Source: Piezodorus guildinii
Taxonomy: Eukaryota > Arthropoda > Insecta > Hemiptera > Pentatomidae
Assembly (NCBI GenBank): GCA_023052935.1
Contig: CM041297.1
Span: 6,128,280 to 6,192,279 of the forward strand
DNA: 64,000 bases
Direction of reading: 5' to 3'
Shown: positions 30,020 through 41,467 of the stretch, in pieces
Layout of the letters: each line of letters starts with the position of its first letter
Position numbering within the stretch: the first letter of the stretch is position 1
Position numbers and translations under genes: made by a program
Notes under the pieces: generated by a model
Told to the model about the DNA's origin: nothing
Database searches by the model: none
The model's input: the letters and a program-made list of their open reading frames with translations, nothing else

Positions 30020-30717
30020 AGATTATAAACATTTACATTACCCACTTTTTAGTATACCTCCAAATATGAACATGGAAACACGCGATTTTCGAGTAATATT
30101 TTTGTACGAGTTTAAACTCGGCCATTCAGCAGCTGAGGCCGCTAGAAATATTCGCAAGGCGTTTGGGGAAGGGAGTGTTAATGAACGGACCATTCGCCGT
30201 TGGTTTGCTAAGTTTTCAGCTGGGGATACCGACTTGGAAAACTTGCCCCTAGGAAGACCTCCGTCCGTAATAGACAACAATGTCCTCACACATACAGTAG
30301 AAGGAAAACCATACCAAACAGTTAAAGGACTCTCAGCACAACTAAATGCAAGTGCATCTACCGTTTCCAGACATTTAAAGTGTATTGGGAAAGTAAAAAA
30401 GCTCGATACATGCGTACCTTATGATCTCACTGAGCGGCAGCAAGACCCCATGTTTCAAAACATACCGTGCAAAAATTGAAAGAACTGGGCTACGAAGTTC
30501 TTCCGCACCCACCATATTCTCCCGACTTGTATCCAACAGATTACCACCTGTTCAGGAATTTAGACAACTTCGTCAAAGGAAAACTTTTTGAAAATGTTGA
30601 TCAAGTGAAAAGTGCGTTTTCAGATTTTGTTTCACTTCAAAGCTCAGAGTATTTCAGTTCGGGATTAAAAAAGTTGGTGTCACGTTGGGAAAAGTGTGTA
30701 GAAAAAACATAACCCAA
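30020..30717 (+). mobile_element. Mariner deletion derivative M3
   Basis: The 5' leader matches M4 (ACTTTTTAGTATACCTCCAA). The right end AACCCAA meets TA (30718-30719), but the 3' UTR is deleted. The left TIR is not seen. Confidence 0.85.
30066..30712 (+). pseudogene. Mariner transposase with central deletion, shared junction with M4
   Basis: ATG gives METRDFRVIFLYEFKLGHSA, then NERTIRRWFAKFSAGDTDLE and ASTVSRHLKCIGK up to DLTERQQ. DNA then jumps into the ARPHVSKHTVQKL region in the wrong frame, giving DPMFQNIPCKN and a stop. After a frame change the C-terminus resumes: LKELGYEVLPHPPYSPDL, YPTDYHLF, KKLVSRWEKCVE. The first two catalytic Asp residues are lost. M4 has the same junction. Confidence 0.9.
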
Positions 30718-30719
30718 TA

Positions 30720-31479
30720 TAATATTGGTGAAAACATTGGAGGCTCTATTGACTCCTCTTTTGCCACTTCTCCCCATAACAAAGATATTTCCCTCTCGAA
30801 GAACACCATCCTATATACCCCCTTACAATGCTAGCTGCAAGAACTACCGATTACCAAGCTAAGCCCTGAAGACACACCCGACAACCAATATCCGCTCGTT
30901 CCGCTCTACTAAGGGACCGTATAGTTAGCTAGGGCTATACCATGGTGTATCTAGACTCTAAGTCAACTCCATGCAGTTAAAAACCATTTCAATAGACTAT
31001 TTAAAAAAAATCTTTAGCGCACAACACACTCCGTTGCACACAGGGCAAACTCACCAATTTAGGTGGAAACAAGTCAAGTCAAAAGTTGGGATTTTTCGAT
31101 TTCTTAAACTTTGTATTATTAGTTGGTAGGACCCTTAATACTAATATTCCCCACCATACCGTATTTACAAATAAATAGCAAATGAGTGAATCATTCCTGT
31201 TTACACAAGTGCCTAATAACCGGCAGTGGGATTATATTTTGTAGCATATCATTTTTCCATGCCTTTGAATCCTGAGAAAAAATCATCATTAATTAATTTC
31301 AAAATTTAATATTAATAAAAAATAAAATCGAAAAAAGAGATTTTCAAAAACTGTTTGAACTAAACTGCTTCAAATTTAGAAGAATTATTTATATTCGACA
31401 CCAAACTGATCCCCCAAGTTTGAGTCAAAAAAGCCGCAGGAGCAGATTTACCATACTTACCTGGCTATACCCTTTCCGA
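30720..31479. other. Unassigned, no gene recognised
   Basis: Mixed-composition DNA without a repeat match. ATACTTACCTGGC at about 31456 matches the first 13 nt of U1 snRNA, but nothing after it does. Confidence 0.35.
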
Positions 31480-31529
31480 AACGTGGAGTTTAATTAAAAT
31501 CGTTAGTGCCGTTTTTGAGCCAATTGTAA
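31480..31529 (+). mobile_element. Family E fragment abutting copy 10
   Basis: GAGTTTAATTAAAATCGTTA and GCCGTTTTTGAG match the E interior and lead straight into the next TCTGG start. The same tandem layout is seen at 38.6-38.7 kb. Confidence 0.6.
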
Positions 31530-31532
31530 AAA

Positions 31533-32368
31533 TCTGGTGCGGGCAACACACGACTTTCACTTACCTCCATTTTTAAAATCAATGAAAGAATTTTCAAACA
31601 CAGTTAGAGATAAAAATACGTGAAACTATTAAAGAATTAATTAAATTGAATTTCTTTAATTATTCTATTATATTATTATCTAAAACAATTACTTAGTTTT
31701 ATCGGCTTTTTATCACTCTTATTAACTTTTGAAAGCTTGTCTATAAGATAATATTTTTTCTAAAATCTTTAGCTTTCCAACGGTATATCATACATGTATA
31801 TTACTGTTCTTAGGTTCAAAAACGAAAAATTGCTTTAAAAAAATATTTTTTCTGTTTTCTCCTTTAGTTGGGTATCGAATTCATTCAATTTATATATTTA
31901 CCTGTTTTTCATCAGAGGTAACAAGATAATCTAGTTATTTTTATAGAATCAACAAAATTAAAGGTACTTTACAGAAAGAAATTTTGAAATTTAAGCTCTG
32001 TAAGACTATATCAATCAGAATGAAACCTAAATGATATTAAAGCCCATTAAATTATACATCGATATAGCGAGTTTAATCAAAATCGTAGGAAAAAATCGAA
32101 AAAAGGTGCAAAATGCATGGTATAAAGTGGCTCTTCTGGTAAGCCCATTTTGATGAAGAAGGTTTTGTAACGTCTCGGGCGTATGTTTGTCTTAAATATG
32201 AAATTTCAGTTTTATAGTACTTACGTTTCCGCCAGGGAGTTATCACAAACACGGACACACAGACCTTTTTATGTGACTTGGTTATTTTGACTCCGGGGAC
32301 CCTAAAATATGTATTTCCGTTGAAAACTGGAATTTGAAAATTTTCCCGATCACAATACTTTACCTTAC
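31533..32368 (+). mobile_element. Family E copy 10
   Basis: TCTGGTGCGGGCAACACACG start. Interior complete. Stops at CACAATACTTTACCTTAC, where the hairpin should begin. Confidence 0.88.
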
Positions 32369-33319
32369 ACGCTGTTCTATTATTCTAAATAATCTGTTTC
32401 TCCAAATAAATATTACATAGTGTCATTTGATAAAGAATTAAGTTTTGGACCAAATGAAAAAAGAATCATTGAATTTGATTAACAACTAGCTTAGATATTG
32501 CGTTTTGAAATCAGTGGTAGTTTTATGATATGATACTTTGAATTAGTGCTTTTCAGATTACTTAATTGTCTATCAACAGTTATATAAACAGTTATACCCT
32601 AATATTGTTATTTGGAAATAATAAACCATTGTGTAATAATTTGCAGCGTTTTTTTTTTTTTTTTTTTACTTACAAATTGTACTTGTTAAAATGTTAAAAA
32701 AAAAAAATTACATTATTTTTATTTTGTATGAAAATTTATGTTGATACCTCCTTTAGAGTTGTCTCGCTTTGCCCATCTAAAAATCTGGACACCTTAAGTT
32801 AAGTGAAAGTAAAATGATTGAATCTTTGTTTTATTGAGACAAATAGCTGCAGTAAATCGTGTTTCTCATCAATAGGTCTTATTACACCTTGATGACAATA
32901 ATGACTATAATTCTTTTTATTAGCTTTTAACCTCAGGGACTAATGTCATTTGATGCCATTTATCTTGCCGTTGACGAATCGCCTCATTACGTCACATGAT
33001 TCCTGATAGACCGTTCTTCCCAGTCATTAATGTCGGAAGGATTATCGAGCCTGACGCGCGCCATGTTTCCAAATCCTCAATTCTTAATCTTTTTGTTGAA
33101 ATATTTTGATTAGTTGGCTAATATAAATTTCTTATGTATCAGTAATAACGTCAATGCTATCTAAGAGGAATCGATAACATGTGATAACGATATGCGTTTT
33201 ATCGATTATTTATAAAATCCTTGTCCAACAGTTCTAATTATATTTTAAGATTTATAAGGCGTATAATACGTCGATAAAATTGAGATAAAATTTGGATTTG
33301 AATATTTTATAGTCTTTAT
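32369..33319. other. Unassigned AT-rich DNA
   Basis: Contains a possible minimal E remnant at about 32783-32814 (ATCTGG... GTTAAGTGAAAGTAAA). No gene seen. Confidence 0.35.
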
Positions 33320-33334
33320 AACCTACTGTTGCTT

Positions 33335-33419
33335 GGATAGGCAAAATTTAGGACTCCCACTGTAGGATCGTACGATTAGCCGTAGTAGCATAAAGTGACG
33401 TTAAATAAATAAACAAACA
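33335..33419 (+). mobile_element. SINE-1 copy d, 85-bp tail insertion with TSD
   Basis: Perfect 15-bp TSD AACCTACTGTTGCTT (33320-33334, 33420-33434). The insert is only the SINE 3' tail, GGATAGGCAAAATTTAGG to AAATAAACAAACAA. The unoccupied site survives, inverted, at 24.69 kb. Confidence 0.93.
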
Positions 33420-33517
33420 AACCTACTGTTGCTTTTTATCAATGATGATAATCCGACGTGGTTAATAATTTTTAATCTACAAAATACCAGGTACTTCGTT
33501 TTCTCGTACAGTTAGTA

Positions 33518-34385
33518 CAGTAAACCCTCTTTTTAATGAACACGGTTATAACGAACTATTGTTGCGGTCACTTGAAAAATGAATAGAAAACTATGCTCTC
33601 TCCTCGTTTATACGAAATATTCTCTAATAACGAATTTACGAACTACTTTTGTGGACCTCAGAATTGAATTTGTTCGGTTATTACGAAAGAAATTAAAGAA
33701 GAAAAAAATTACGATACGTCTTAATTCCCTTTCTGTCCAAATCCTTACCTCTTATTTCTATTCAGCTCAATTCTGTGATTCACAGTCTGCGACAGCTTCT
33801 GGTTTCTAGAGTTTCAGCTAGTTTTTCTGTTTTTATTGCTTGCTTAATGGAGGAAATCCATTGATTTAAATACAAGGTTGGCGATTCTCCAAGAAGTGAA
33901 TAAAAAAATTGAGTCGAAATCGAAAATTTCGGAAAAATACGGGATATCAAAATCTCCTCTATCAACGATTATCGCTAATAAAGATAAAATCGATGCCTCC
34001 GTTGCGTCTTCATCTGGATGTGCAAGAAAAAAAAAATATATATATAATTTAAACTTTATATGAATTGCTGTGATTCTGACATTGTAAGTTTCTTTTTAAG
34101 TTTTGTAATTTGAATGATGGTTTATGTTAATCTTAAAGTATTATGTAAAATGTGAAATAAGATAGATATATGTACACAGTGCATAGTTTTAACTGCTTTT
34201 GTAGTTTCTAAATAAACATGTGCCTGAAAGCGAATGCTGTTTCGAAAATATTTCTTTTCAACCACCTGAATTTATACTAAGGCATTTAATATACATACAA
34301 TATATTTTTCGGATATAACGAATTATTTTATAATGAACAGAGTATTTTTTGGTCCCTTGGAGTTCGTTAAAACGAGGGTTTACTC
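33518..34385 (+). mobile_element. pogo/Tigger-type DNA transposon derivative
   Basis: Ends CAGTAAACCCTC and GAGGGTTTACTC with TA on both sides (33516-33517, 34386-34387). Subterminal TAACGAA/TTACGAAC repeats are typical of pogo elements. 868 bp, too short for a full transposase. AATAAA at about 34212 may be its polyadenylation signal. Confidence 0.88.
33848..34042 (+). pseudogene. pogo-type transposase N-terminal DNA-binding fragment
   Basis: Encodes LAILQEVNKKIESKSKISEK-like sequence, then YGISKSPLSTIIANKDKI. This is the CENP-B/Psq-type helix-turn-helix that begins pogo/Tigger transposases and binds the TIR. The second DNA-binding domain and the DDE catalytic domain are absent. It ends in an A-rich tract. 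Probably a deletion derivative moved in trans. Confidence 0.8.
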
Positions 34386-34468
34386 TAATTTAAAAAAAAA
34401 AAAAATCTGGTGCAGGCAACACACGATTTTTACTAACATCAGCTGTTAAAATCAATTTAAGAACAAAT

Positions 34469-35056
34469 GATTTTTTTTTTTATTTATTTATTTACAGTAA
34501 TTTACAACTGTACTAAATAATACAATAAGTAAATATGTAGAATGAATATAAAAAGTCATGAAAATGTCTTAAGAAAGAACCACCCAGTGGTAGCACTTCA
34601 CTAACTATTTTTACACAGTAGGTCCCGAGGCCACCTTATTTTCAGTCGCCTTGGAGGGTTATCAGGGATATCTGAGGAAGATAAATTACGGACAAGTGGG
34701 TTTGTATGGGCAGGGAGTTTAGAATGAAAAGAGGAGTATCTATCACGGGCTATGTCTGCAACAAATGGGATGTTTAGGTCATTATGGAGGAGTTGATTTG
34801 CGAAGGATTTTGGATTGTAAGGATTGGATGCGGGAGGAATTAGATGGTTTCGTAGAGCCCCAAAGCTCGATTCCACATATCCAAATAGGTCTGATAATAG
34901 TGATGTAAATGAGTCTTTTGTAATGTACTGGAAGTTTTGAACGTTTATCTAGTAAGTGTGGTAGTAATCTATATCTTCGAGCAGTTTCTTGTCGTTTCAG
35001 TCTTGTGTGAGGATTCCAAGTAAGGCGCTTGTCAAGATGGAGACCTAGGTATCGGA
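34469..35056 (-). mobile_element. 5'-truncated Jockey-type LINE with TSD, inside E copy 11
   Basis: Perfect 12-bp TSD TTAAGAACAAAT (34457-34468, 35057-35068). The poly-A tail appears as the T-run at 34469-34480. Confidence 0.93.
34601..35056 (-). pseudogene. Jockey-type ORF2 C-terminus
   Basis: Minus strand: RYLGLHLDKRLTWNPHTRLK, YKRLIYITIIRPIWICGIEL, SRIQSLQSKILRKS, then after a frame change LLHNDLNIPFVADIARDRYS and NPPRRLKIRWPRDLLCKNS with a stop. One frameshift near 34860. Only the thumb/C-terminal region; no RT active site. Confidence 0.85.
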
Positions 35057-35502
35057 TTAAGAACAAATAATAAAAATTAAATTTTAAAATTTAAAGTTAA
35101 TTTAAATAAAAAGTTTATTCAGTCTCGCTGGTATATAATCATAACATATGATGTATATTAAATAGTATAGCAATATCAAACTTTTACGTGTAATTATTAG
35201 TATCAGTTTTATACCCGATATGTCCCTTTACGTTAACTTTTACAATTTTATGTATAATATAATATTTTTTCTGAAATCTTTAGCTTTCCGACGGTATATT
35301 ATAAATCTATATTACTATACTTATGTTCAAAAAACAAAAAATCACATAAAAAAATTATTTTTGCCCTTTTCTCCTTTAGTTAGTAATCGAATTCGTTGAA
35401 GTTTTATATTAAGCCACTTTTCAAGCGAATTTTCTATTATAATAGGATAATAAAGCAAATTCTTCTGAACCTAGAAAATTAAAAGTAATTAAATATTCTA
35501 GA

Positions 35503-36005
35503 AGGAATTAGTCCGGGTGGCGGTCATTAAATGTCTTCTTCTTTCATTGGCGCGACAGGCCGTGAAGGCCCTGGGCCTCGCGGTGTAAACCCCTGCGAGT
35601 TTACACTCACGTTTCACGATGCAATTTTTTTAGTGTAGGGTCATCACTCCCTACGACTAATTTTGTGAGTGGCCACCCTTTGGCTGACGGGTGTCACATA
35701 CCCGGGGGAGAGGTTGTGAGTGAATCCACATTTTTTTAAATCCTTACAAAATCCCCGCTGGGACTTGGATTCGAACTCAGAAAACCTGTAGCATGAGAGA
35801 CTAGCGCGCTAGACACTCAGCCACGGGCTCCCCAGGTCATTAAATGAAACAACTAAACAGTTTCAACTATTTATTGTTTGCCAACGTTTCGACCCCCCCT
35901 TTGTGGGTCATCATCAGGGCTAAAAAGATACAAAAGAAATACAACTTCAATGACATTAAATACAATATCATATAAATTATTGAGCTAGAGAACGTCGGTA
36001 TTAAA
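35503..36005 (-). repeat. Hammerhead-type repeat C5, interrupted by SINE-2
   Basis: Minus-strand C repeat with core at 35880-35918 (CTGATGA, GACCC, GGGGTC, GAAAC, GTTGGC). An expanded C-run enlarges the loop. Extends to the TTCTCTAGCTCAAT end near 35990. Confidence 0.7.
35534..35834 (-). mobile_element. SINE-2 copy a (tRNA-derived), with TSD
   Basis: Perfect 12-bp TSD GGTCATTAAATG (35522-35533, 35835-35846). Minus strand: GGGAGCCCGTGGCTGAGTG (A box), GAGTTCGAATCC (B box), ending in a GAA-rich tail. Inserted into repeat C5. A relative is at 58.5 kb. Confidence 0.93.
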
Positions 36006-36384
36006 ATATAACAGTAGAACTGTTCACGCCATATGTTATGGTCTGATGGAAAAAAAAAGGAAAACCGTATAATTTAAACTGTATAAATTCTTGATATTTT
36101 TAATAAGATCATTTTTTTTTTTTTTCAAATCTTTATTTTTTAATTTCTTTTTAAAGTAGTTATTTTAAATATAATTAAAAGTTTTTAAACGAGAGCAGTA
36201 GAAGAGAAAGACAGAAGACGATCGTACTTCAATTGTTTTTTTACTGCATCGTGGCCAGTGGAGTCTTAAGCTAGCGTCTGAGCGGTGAAGATGTGCCGTA
36301 TATAGACCCAAGATTCCTCTCAACGTTTGAACGTTTGGAAACGAATTTCTTCATCTTCTCATCGTTCCCCTTGGAACTTGGAAG
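36006..36384. other. Unassigned; GC-richer start near 36240
   Basis: No motif. The short open frames at 36293-36593 overlap in different frames and show no conservation cue. Confidence 0.3.
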
Positions 36385-36515
36385 AGCCACCTTGCGGTCA
36401 TTTTCAACACCCAAGAGAACTTCGTCCAAGCCGCCCGGCGGTAATTTTCTTCAATACTCAAGACGAATTCGTTCAAGCCGCCCTGCGGTCGTTTTCTTCA
36501 ACACTCAACTGGACA
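36385..36515. repeat. Three imperfect about 46-bp tandem units
   Basis: Each unit contains GCCGCCCTGCGGTCGTTTTC-like sequence followed by TTCAACACTCAA. Unlike the AT-rich surroundings. Confidence 0.65.
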
Positions 36516-36916
36516 TCTTTACGTGAATATAACCTATCTTTATCCATTAATGGAACATTTAATTTCTTTATTCTTATTCAAGAAACTGTTTAATTTGCTA
36601 ACTATTTTTTTTACATCTTTAAGCATTAATTAAGTTTTTTTCTTCTATTTTTACAATATTTTAATTAGGTTTATTTTGTTTCCTACATTTTCTTACAGCT
36701 GTTTAATTATAATTAGGTTAATTTTGTCTTCTATAAATTTATTAGGTTAATTTGTTTTTTTATCTTGTTCATATGTATTTCAGTGTATTAAATGTATTGT
36801 GATTCGTCGTTTGTTTTCATTATTTTTTATTTATTTTAAATCTATACAGTCCACTTATTTATTTCAATAGAACCACCCTCAATTTTGAGTTGTCACTTGG
36901 AAGGATTGTTACGTGG

Positions 36917-36947
<31 letters not shown>

Positions 36948-38507
36948 TATCAGTTGAGTTAAATAGCAATGAAAGGTTACTTTTGATACCTCGATGAGGG
37001 TTATTTGGAAGAAAAAAATATTAAACCAATAAATAAATGTATGTTAAATGTAAATAGGTAATTAAAATTTTTTTGTTATTTTTAAGCTTAGATTAAGTAT
37101 TACTGAAACAAATAATTATTATATACTCCGGTGAGGGATAAGGGGAGTCAAGGGGCGAGATGAAGAAGGCTGTGAGCTCCCAGAGAAGGTGTGAAAACAA
37201 AGAGACGTGGTGGATAACAGCTATTACCGAGTGGTTTACATGAGACTGATTTAATTAGTGTGAACAAGGACAAGTACAGACGGATGAACAAGGAAGGAAG
37301 CCAAGGTTTAGTTCTCGAGGAGAAATTGGAAACTTAAAAACTGCTTTCCTCCTAACCCCAATCCTAACCCTCATCCCGAACCTAGGTGAATATTATTTTG
37401 TAAATAACTTTTGGTTTGTGTTTGGTGACTGATAAACAAAAGTAGTAGTTTCAGACAATAGAGAAAAAAAAAAGTTAATATAAGTTGTAAATATGTTTTG
37501 TTATTGAATAATTTATTTCTTTCTTTTCCTTTTTTTTTATTAGAAATAAAATTATATTTTGTAGTTTTTGTATAATTTAACCATGTATTCTTTTTTTTTT
37601 AATTCAAAAATTGGATCTTGAATATTTACATATTACTTAATATTAACCTTAAAAAGTTAAGACTGTACAACCCTCGTCGAGTCTAATACTGTGTAAAGGT
37701 ATGGTGACGTCATATGAGTCCATAGCTCATGGGATACATAGCTGTATTCAGACTGTGAGGTAACGAGTTCGTAACCATCTGTTTTAATAACTTTTTTTTT
37801 TTTTGTAAATTTAATTTTAATTTTTTTTATTTATTTCCATTAAAAAAATATTATTAATTTAAAAGGGTTTCGCTATTTACCTTATTTATTTTTTTTTTAA
37901 CAAATAGCGTGGCGCTCGAAATAAATTTATGGTGGAACCCGCCCGTCTCCACTGAGTATCTGGGGCATAGTTACGGTTAGGGAATTCGTTTTTTTTTTTT
38001 ATTAAAATTAATTCTTTTTGCAAATTTTAACCGTAACAGTATTATTCTTTCACGGATAGCCCAGCGTATACAAGAACTATATATGTAAAAAACTTAATTA
38101 AAATACAATGACTATAGTATAATAATGAAAGTGTTATACAGAAAAAATGTTTACTGAACAAAATGTACATAGATATCAATAATTTACATGAAAAATGAAA
38201 CATAAAATTATGAAGTACCGCATGGTGGGAGAATGGGAACTAGGTACTGTTTGGTAGATGGGGGGTAGGTAGGATGGAAAATAGGTAGGAAAAAAAAAAG
38301 GTAGAATGAAAAGTACGTACCGATTTATGGACAGGGTCTCACAACAATGACTAAAATTCTTAATACTGCCATACAAAGAAGCAATGAAATTTAACATATG
38401 ATAATAATAATATAATAATGATACAGGATAATTTTTTTTATATAATTCTATTCTTGAAATATCACCTATATAATAGTGAGAATAGTGATGGAAGATGTAC
38501 ATGGAGA
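36516..38507. other. Mostly unassigned; possible decayed LTR element near 36.9-38.04 kb
   Basis: TGTTACGTGG at 36908 and CCGTAACA at 38031 could be LTR ends. TGGCGCTCGAA at 37910 resembles a primer-binding site. These do not assemble into a proper LTR plus PBS order, and no TSD or coding region is seen. A long A-run lies at 36919-36944. Confidence 0.25.
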
Positions 38508-38562
38508 AAAACCGCCACCCGGACTAATTCCTTCTAGTAATACTCAACGGTCAACTAATTAA
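38508..38562 (+). repeat. Repeat C6, 3' tail only
   Basis: ACCGCCACCCGGACTAATTC, then CAACGGTCAACTAATT, as in C1 and C3. No ribozyme core. Confidence 0.6.
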
Positions 38563-38584
38563 AACCACAATAATTAAACATCCA

Positions 38585-38727
38585 TATTTAAGGCCTGTCA
38601 GACTATTTCAATCAGAATGAAACCTACATCATATTAGAGCCCATTAAAGTTTTCATTAATATAGTGAGTGAGTTTAATCAAAATCGTTAGAGCCATTTTT
38701 GAGAAAAACGTGAAAAATGCATGGACA
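38585..38727 (+). mobile_element. Family E fragment directly before copy 12
   Basis: GGCCTGTCAGACTATTTCAA, ATATAGTGAGTGAGTTTAAT and TTTTTGAGAAAA match the E interior and run into the next TCTGG start. Confidence 0.75.
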
Positions 38728-38867
38728 AATTCTGGTGCGCGCAACACACGACTTTCACTTACTTATATTGCTAAAACCAATTTTAGAAATTTTAAATACA
38801 TTTAGAGATTAAAATAAATCGTTAAATAAATAATTAAATTAAGTTGGAACAGACACGTGTGTTTTAT

Positions 38868-38998
38868 TAAATTTTTTATTTTTATTTATTTATTTATTTT
38901 TTATTTTTTTTTTTTTTATTGAGAAATATTACAGTTTGTTACATAATGAACATTAGTAATAGAGATGTAGTACACATTCATACAATATATACAGAATA
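38868..38998 (-). mobile_element. Jockey-lineage LINE 3' tail, severely truncated
   Basis: The minus strand ends CTGTAATATTTCTCAATAAA plus poly-A, matching the 3' ends at 13.1 and 27.5 kb. Only about 100 bp of 3' UTR. TSD not certain. Confidence 0.75.
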
Positions 38999-39606
38999 AT
39001 GATAATCAATTATATTATTCTCTACGACAATCAGTTTGTTTTATCGGCTTTTCATCACCCTCTTTTTACTTTTAGAATTTTGTGTATATTAAAGTATTTT
39101 TTTCTAAAATATTTGGCTTTCCAATGGTATATTATACATCTATATTTCGGTTTTAATCTTAAAAAACACAAAAATCTCATAAAAACATATTTTTGCACTT
39201 TTCTCCTTAATTTGTTTATCAAATTCGCTCAAATTTGCATATTTAGCAGTAATTTATAAATTTTAATAAGATGATGTGCCTGATGTTTTTAAATCTACTA
39301 AATTAAATATAATTTAGACGCAGAAAATTTAAAATATCGGCATTTAAGCCCTGTCAGACTAATTCAATCAGAATGAAACCTACATTATATTAAAGCCCAT
39401 TAAATTTTACATCGATATAGCGAGATTAATGAAAATCGTTAAATTCATTTTGGAGAAAACCGTAAAAACGTGCAAAATAGCGATAGAAAAAAATATCACT
39501 TTCGGACAGCTGATTTTAGTGAAAAAGTTACTGTAACATTTTGGGTGTAGTTGTCTTAAATATGAAATTTCAGTTTCGAATGACTGTTCGTTATCAAGTT
39601 AGACGC

Positions 39607-39944
39607 TAGGGGTGGGCATAATCGAATGATCGGACTTCGATGATTTAAATCATCGAATGATTTCATAATCGAATGATCGAATGATTAGTACGCATTTTAA
39701 GATACGATATGCCACAATTTCCGTCTCTGTGATGGTTTAGCTTGCTGAGCCTAGGTGGAAATATGCATATAATTTATGTGATGAGAAAAAAAAAAGTTAG
39801 TTCGATTATCCGAGCTCCTTATAATCCCTCGATTATCTTTAAGCAGTTCAGTTCGAATGATCATTCACTTATCCAAACCGATCAATCCTATAATCGATTA
39901 ATTCGATTGATCCGATAATCGTTATTCGATTATGCCTACTCCTA
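39607..39944. mobile_element. hAT-type MITE (338 bp)
   Basis: TIRs TAGGGGTGGGCATAATCGAA and TTCGATTATGCCTACTCCTA. 8-bp TSD TTAGACGC/CTAGACGC (39599-39606, 39945-39952; one mismatch). The internal sequence is full of ATCGAATGATT-type inverted motifs. No coding capacity. Confidence 0.9.
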
Positions 39945-40096
39945 CTAGACGCACACACACAGCCCTTTTTTGCGCGCCTAGATTATTTGGACTTAGGGGG
40001 CCCTAAAACGAGTATTTCTGTTGAAAACTGAAATTCGAAAATTTACACATTCGCAATAGTTCTCTTGTACTGTATTTCATAAATAGGTAAGTGATT

Positions 40097-40609
40097 ACTA
40101 TGTAATAAATATTTACGATGCTCCTGAATTCAGCAGAGCCATCTTAACCATGATGTTAAATAGGATTGTGTTTAGCCATAAGGTGTCGGAAACATGGCGC
40201 CTCCAGATAATTGGTCTTCGATCAGAGCTGGCAGGTGATGTACCTAAAACAAAGAGGTTATAAACAGTTTGCAGCGAGGTAGAGAGAATAAATATCGATA
40301 AATATGCATTAGCCTGGGAACATATGGGAGTCTACATCATCTATAAACTAGTTTCTCTCGACGGCTCCAAGTTTATAAGTCTTGTAAGGTTATAAGGAAC
40401 TGGTTAACATCAGCTGTATAGTAACCGCTACAGTCCGCTCTAAGGAACTATTGGCTTGTGAAATAAGTTCATAGTATATTTTACTAGTGATTTCAATAAA
40501 AAATTAAAATTCAGGCAGTCTTAGAGACTTTCGATAGAAGTGAATACTTTTTTTTTAATTCTCGATTTGCGCTGGAATTTCATTGGAAAGAAGAGTACTT
40601 TTGCAAAAC
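40097..40609. other. No feature recognised
   Basis: Unassigned. Confidence 0.4.
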
Positions 40610-40611
40610 TA

Positions 40612-41465
40612 TTGGGTTGTGTCACATAAAATGTCCATTTTCAAGGTAAAGGATTTTTATTAAAAATACGATATGAAAACAAGATAATTTTATTCAAAGT
40701 ATTTACCTTCTTTTTCTACACATTTTTCACAACGTGACACCAACTTCTTTATCCCCGAACTGAAAAACTCTGAGCTATGAAGTGAAACAAAATCTGATAA
40801 AGTACTTTTCACTTGATCATCATGTTCAAAAAGTTTTCCTTTGACGAAGTTGGCTAAACCAGTTCTTTCAATTTTTACACGGTATGTTTTGAAACATGGG
40901 GTCTTGCTGCCGCTCTGTGAGATCATGAGGTACCCATGTATTGAGCTTTTTTACTTTCCCAATACACTTTAAATGTCTGGAAACGGTAGATGCACTTGCA
41001 TTTAGTTGTGCTGAGAGTCCTTCAACTGTTTGGTTGGGGTTTCCTTCTACTGTATGTTTGAGGACATCGTTGTCTATTACGTACGGAGGTCTTCCTCGGG
41101 GCAAGTTTTCCAAGTTGGTATCCTCAGCTGAAAACTTAGCAAACCAACAGCGAATGGTCCGTTCATTAACACGCCCTTCCCCAAACGCCTTGCAAATATT
41201 TCTAGCGGCCTCAGCTGCTGAATGGCCGAGTTTAAACTCGTACAAAAATATTACTCGAAAATCGCGTGTTTCCATGTTCATATTTGGAGGTATACTAAAA
41301 AGTGGGTAATTGATTGGGAAGCTAATGTTTATAATACAAAGGTAGAGGATTAGTAACTGTTTACTTTAAATATGTAAACATTCGGAAGGAAACAGCAGAG
41401 ACCTGAAAAATCCTTTATGTATTTCAGAAACTATAAAAACGGACATTTCATGTGAAACAACCCAA
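40612..41465 (-). mobile_element. Mariner deletion derivative M4, both ends present
   Basis: TTGGGTTGTGTCACATAAAA at one end, TTTCATGTGAAACAACCCAA at the other, TA on both sides (40610-40611, 41466-41467). 854 bp. Confidence 0.93.
40690..41281 (-). pseudogene. Mariner transposase lacking the whole catalytic core
   Basis: METRDFRVIFLYEFKLGHSA, the helix-turn-helix regions, DLTERQQ, then DPMFQNIPCKN and a stop: the same deletion junction as M3. A second deletion removes the SPDL-PTDYHLF block, joining straight to NFVKGKLFEHDDQVKSTLSD and KKLVSRCEKCVEKEGKYFE. All three catalytic Asp residues are missing. Confidence 0.92.
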
Positions 41466-41467
41466 TA

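Larger units (their letters stand above)
34406..35492 (+). mobile_element. Family E copy 11, split by a LINE insertion
   Basis: TCTGGTGCAGGCAACACACG start. Diverged. E sequence resumes after the LINE at 35057 and fades near 35492 without the hairpin. Confidence 0.75.
38731..40096 (+). mobile_element. Family E copy 12 with two nested insertions
   Basis: TCTGGTGCGCGCAACACACG start; the hairpin end is decayed (AAATAGGTAAGTGATT). Contains a LINE 3' tail (38868-38998) and a hAT-type MITE (39607-39944). Confidence 0.82.

Noticed and set aside
36293..36593. Two overlapping open frames of 77 and 88 codons
   Set aside because: Different frames of the GC-rich tandem repeat; no motif.
36908..38038. 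LTR bounded by TGTTACG and CGTAACA
   Set aside because: No TSD, the PBS-like TGGCGCTCGAA lies inside the proposed LTR, and no coding region follows.
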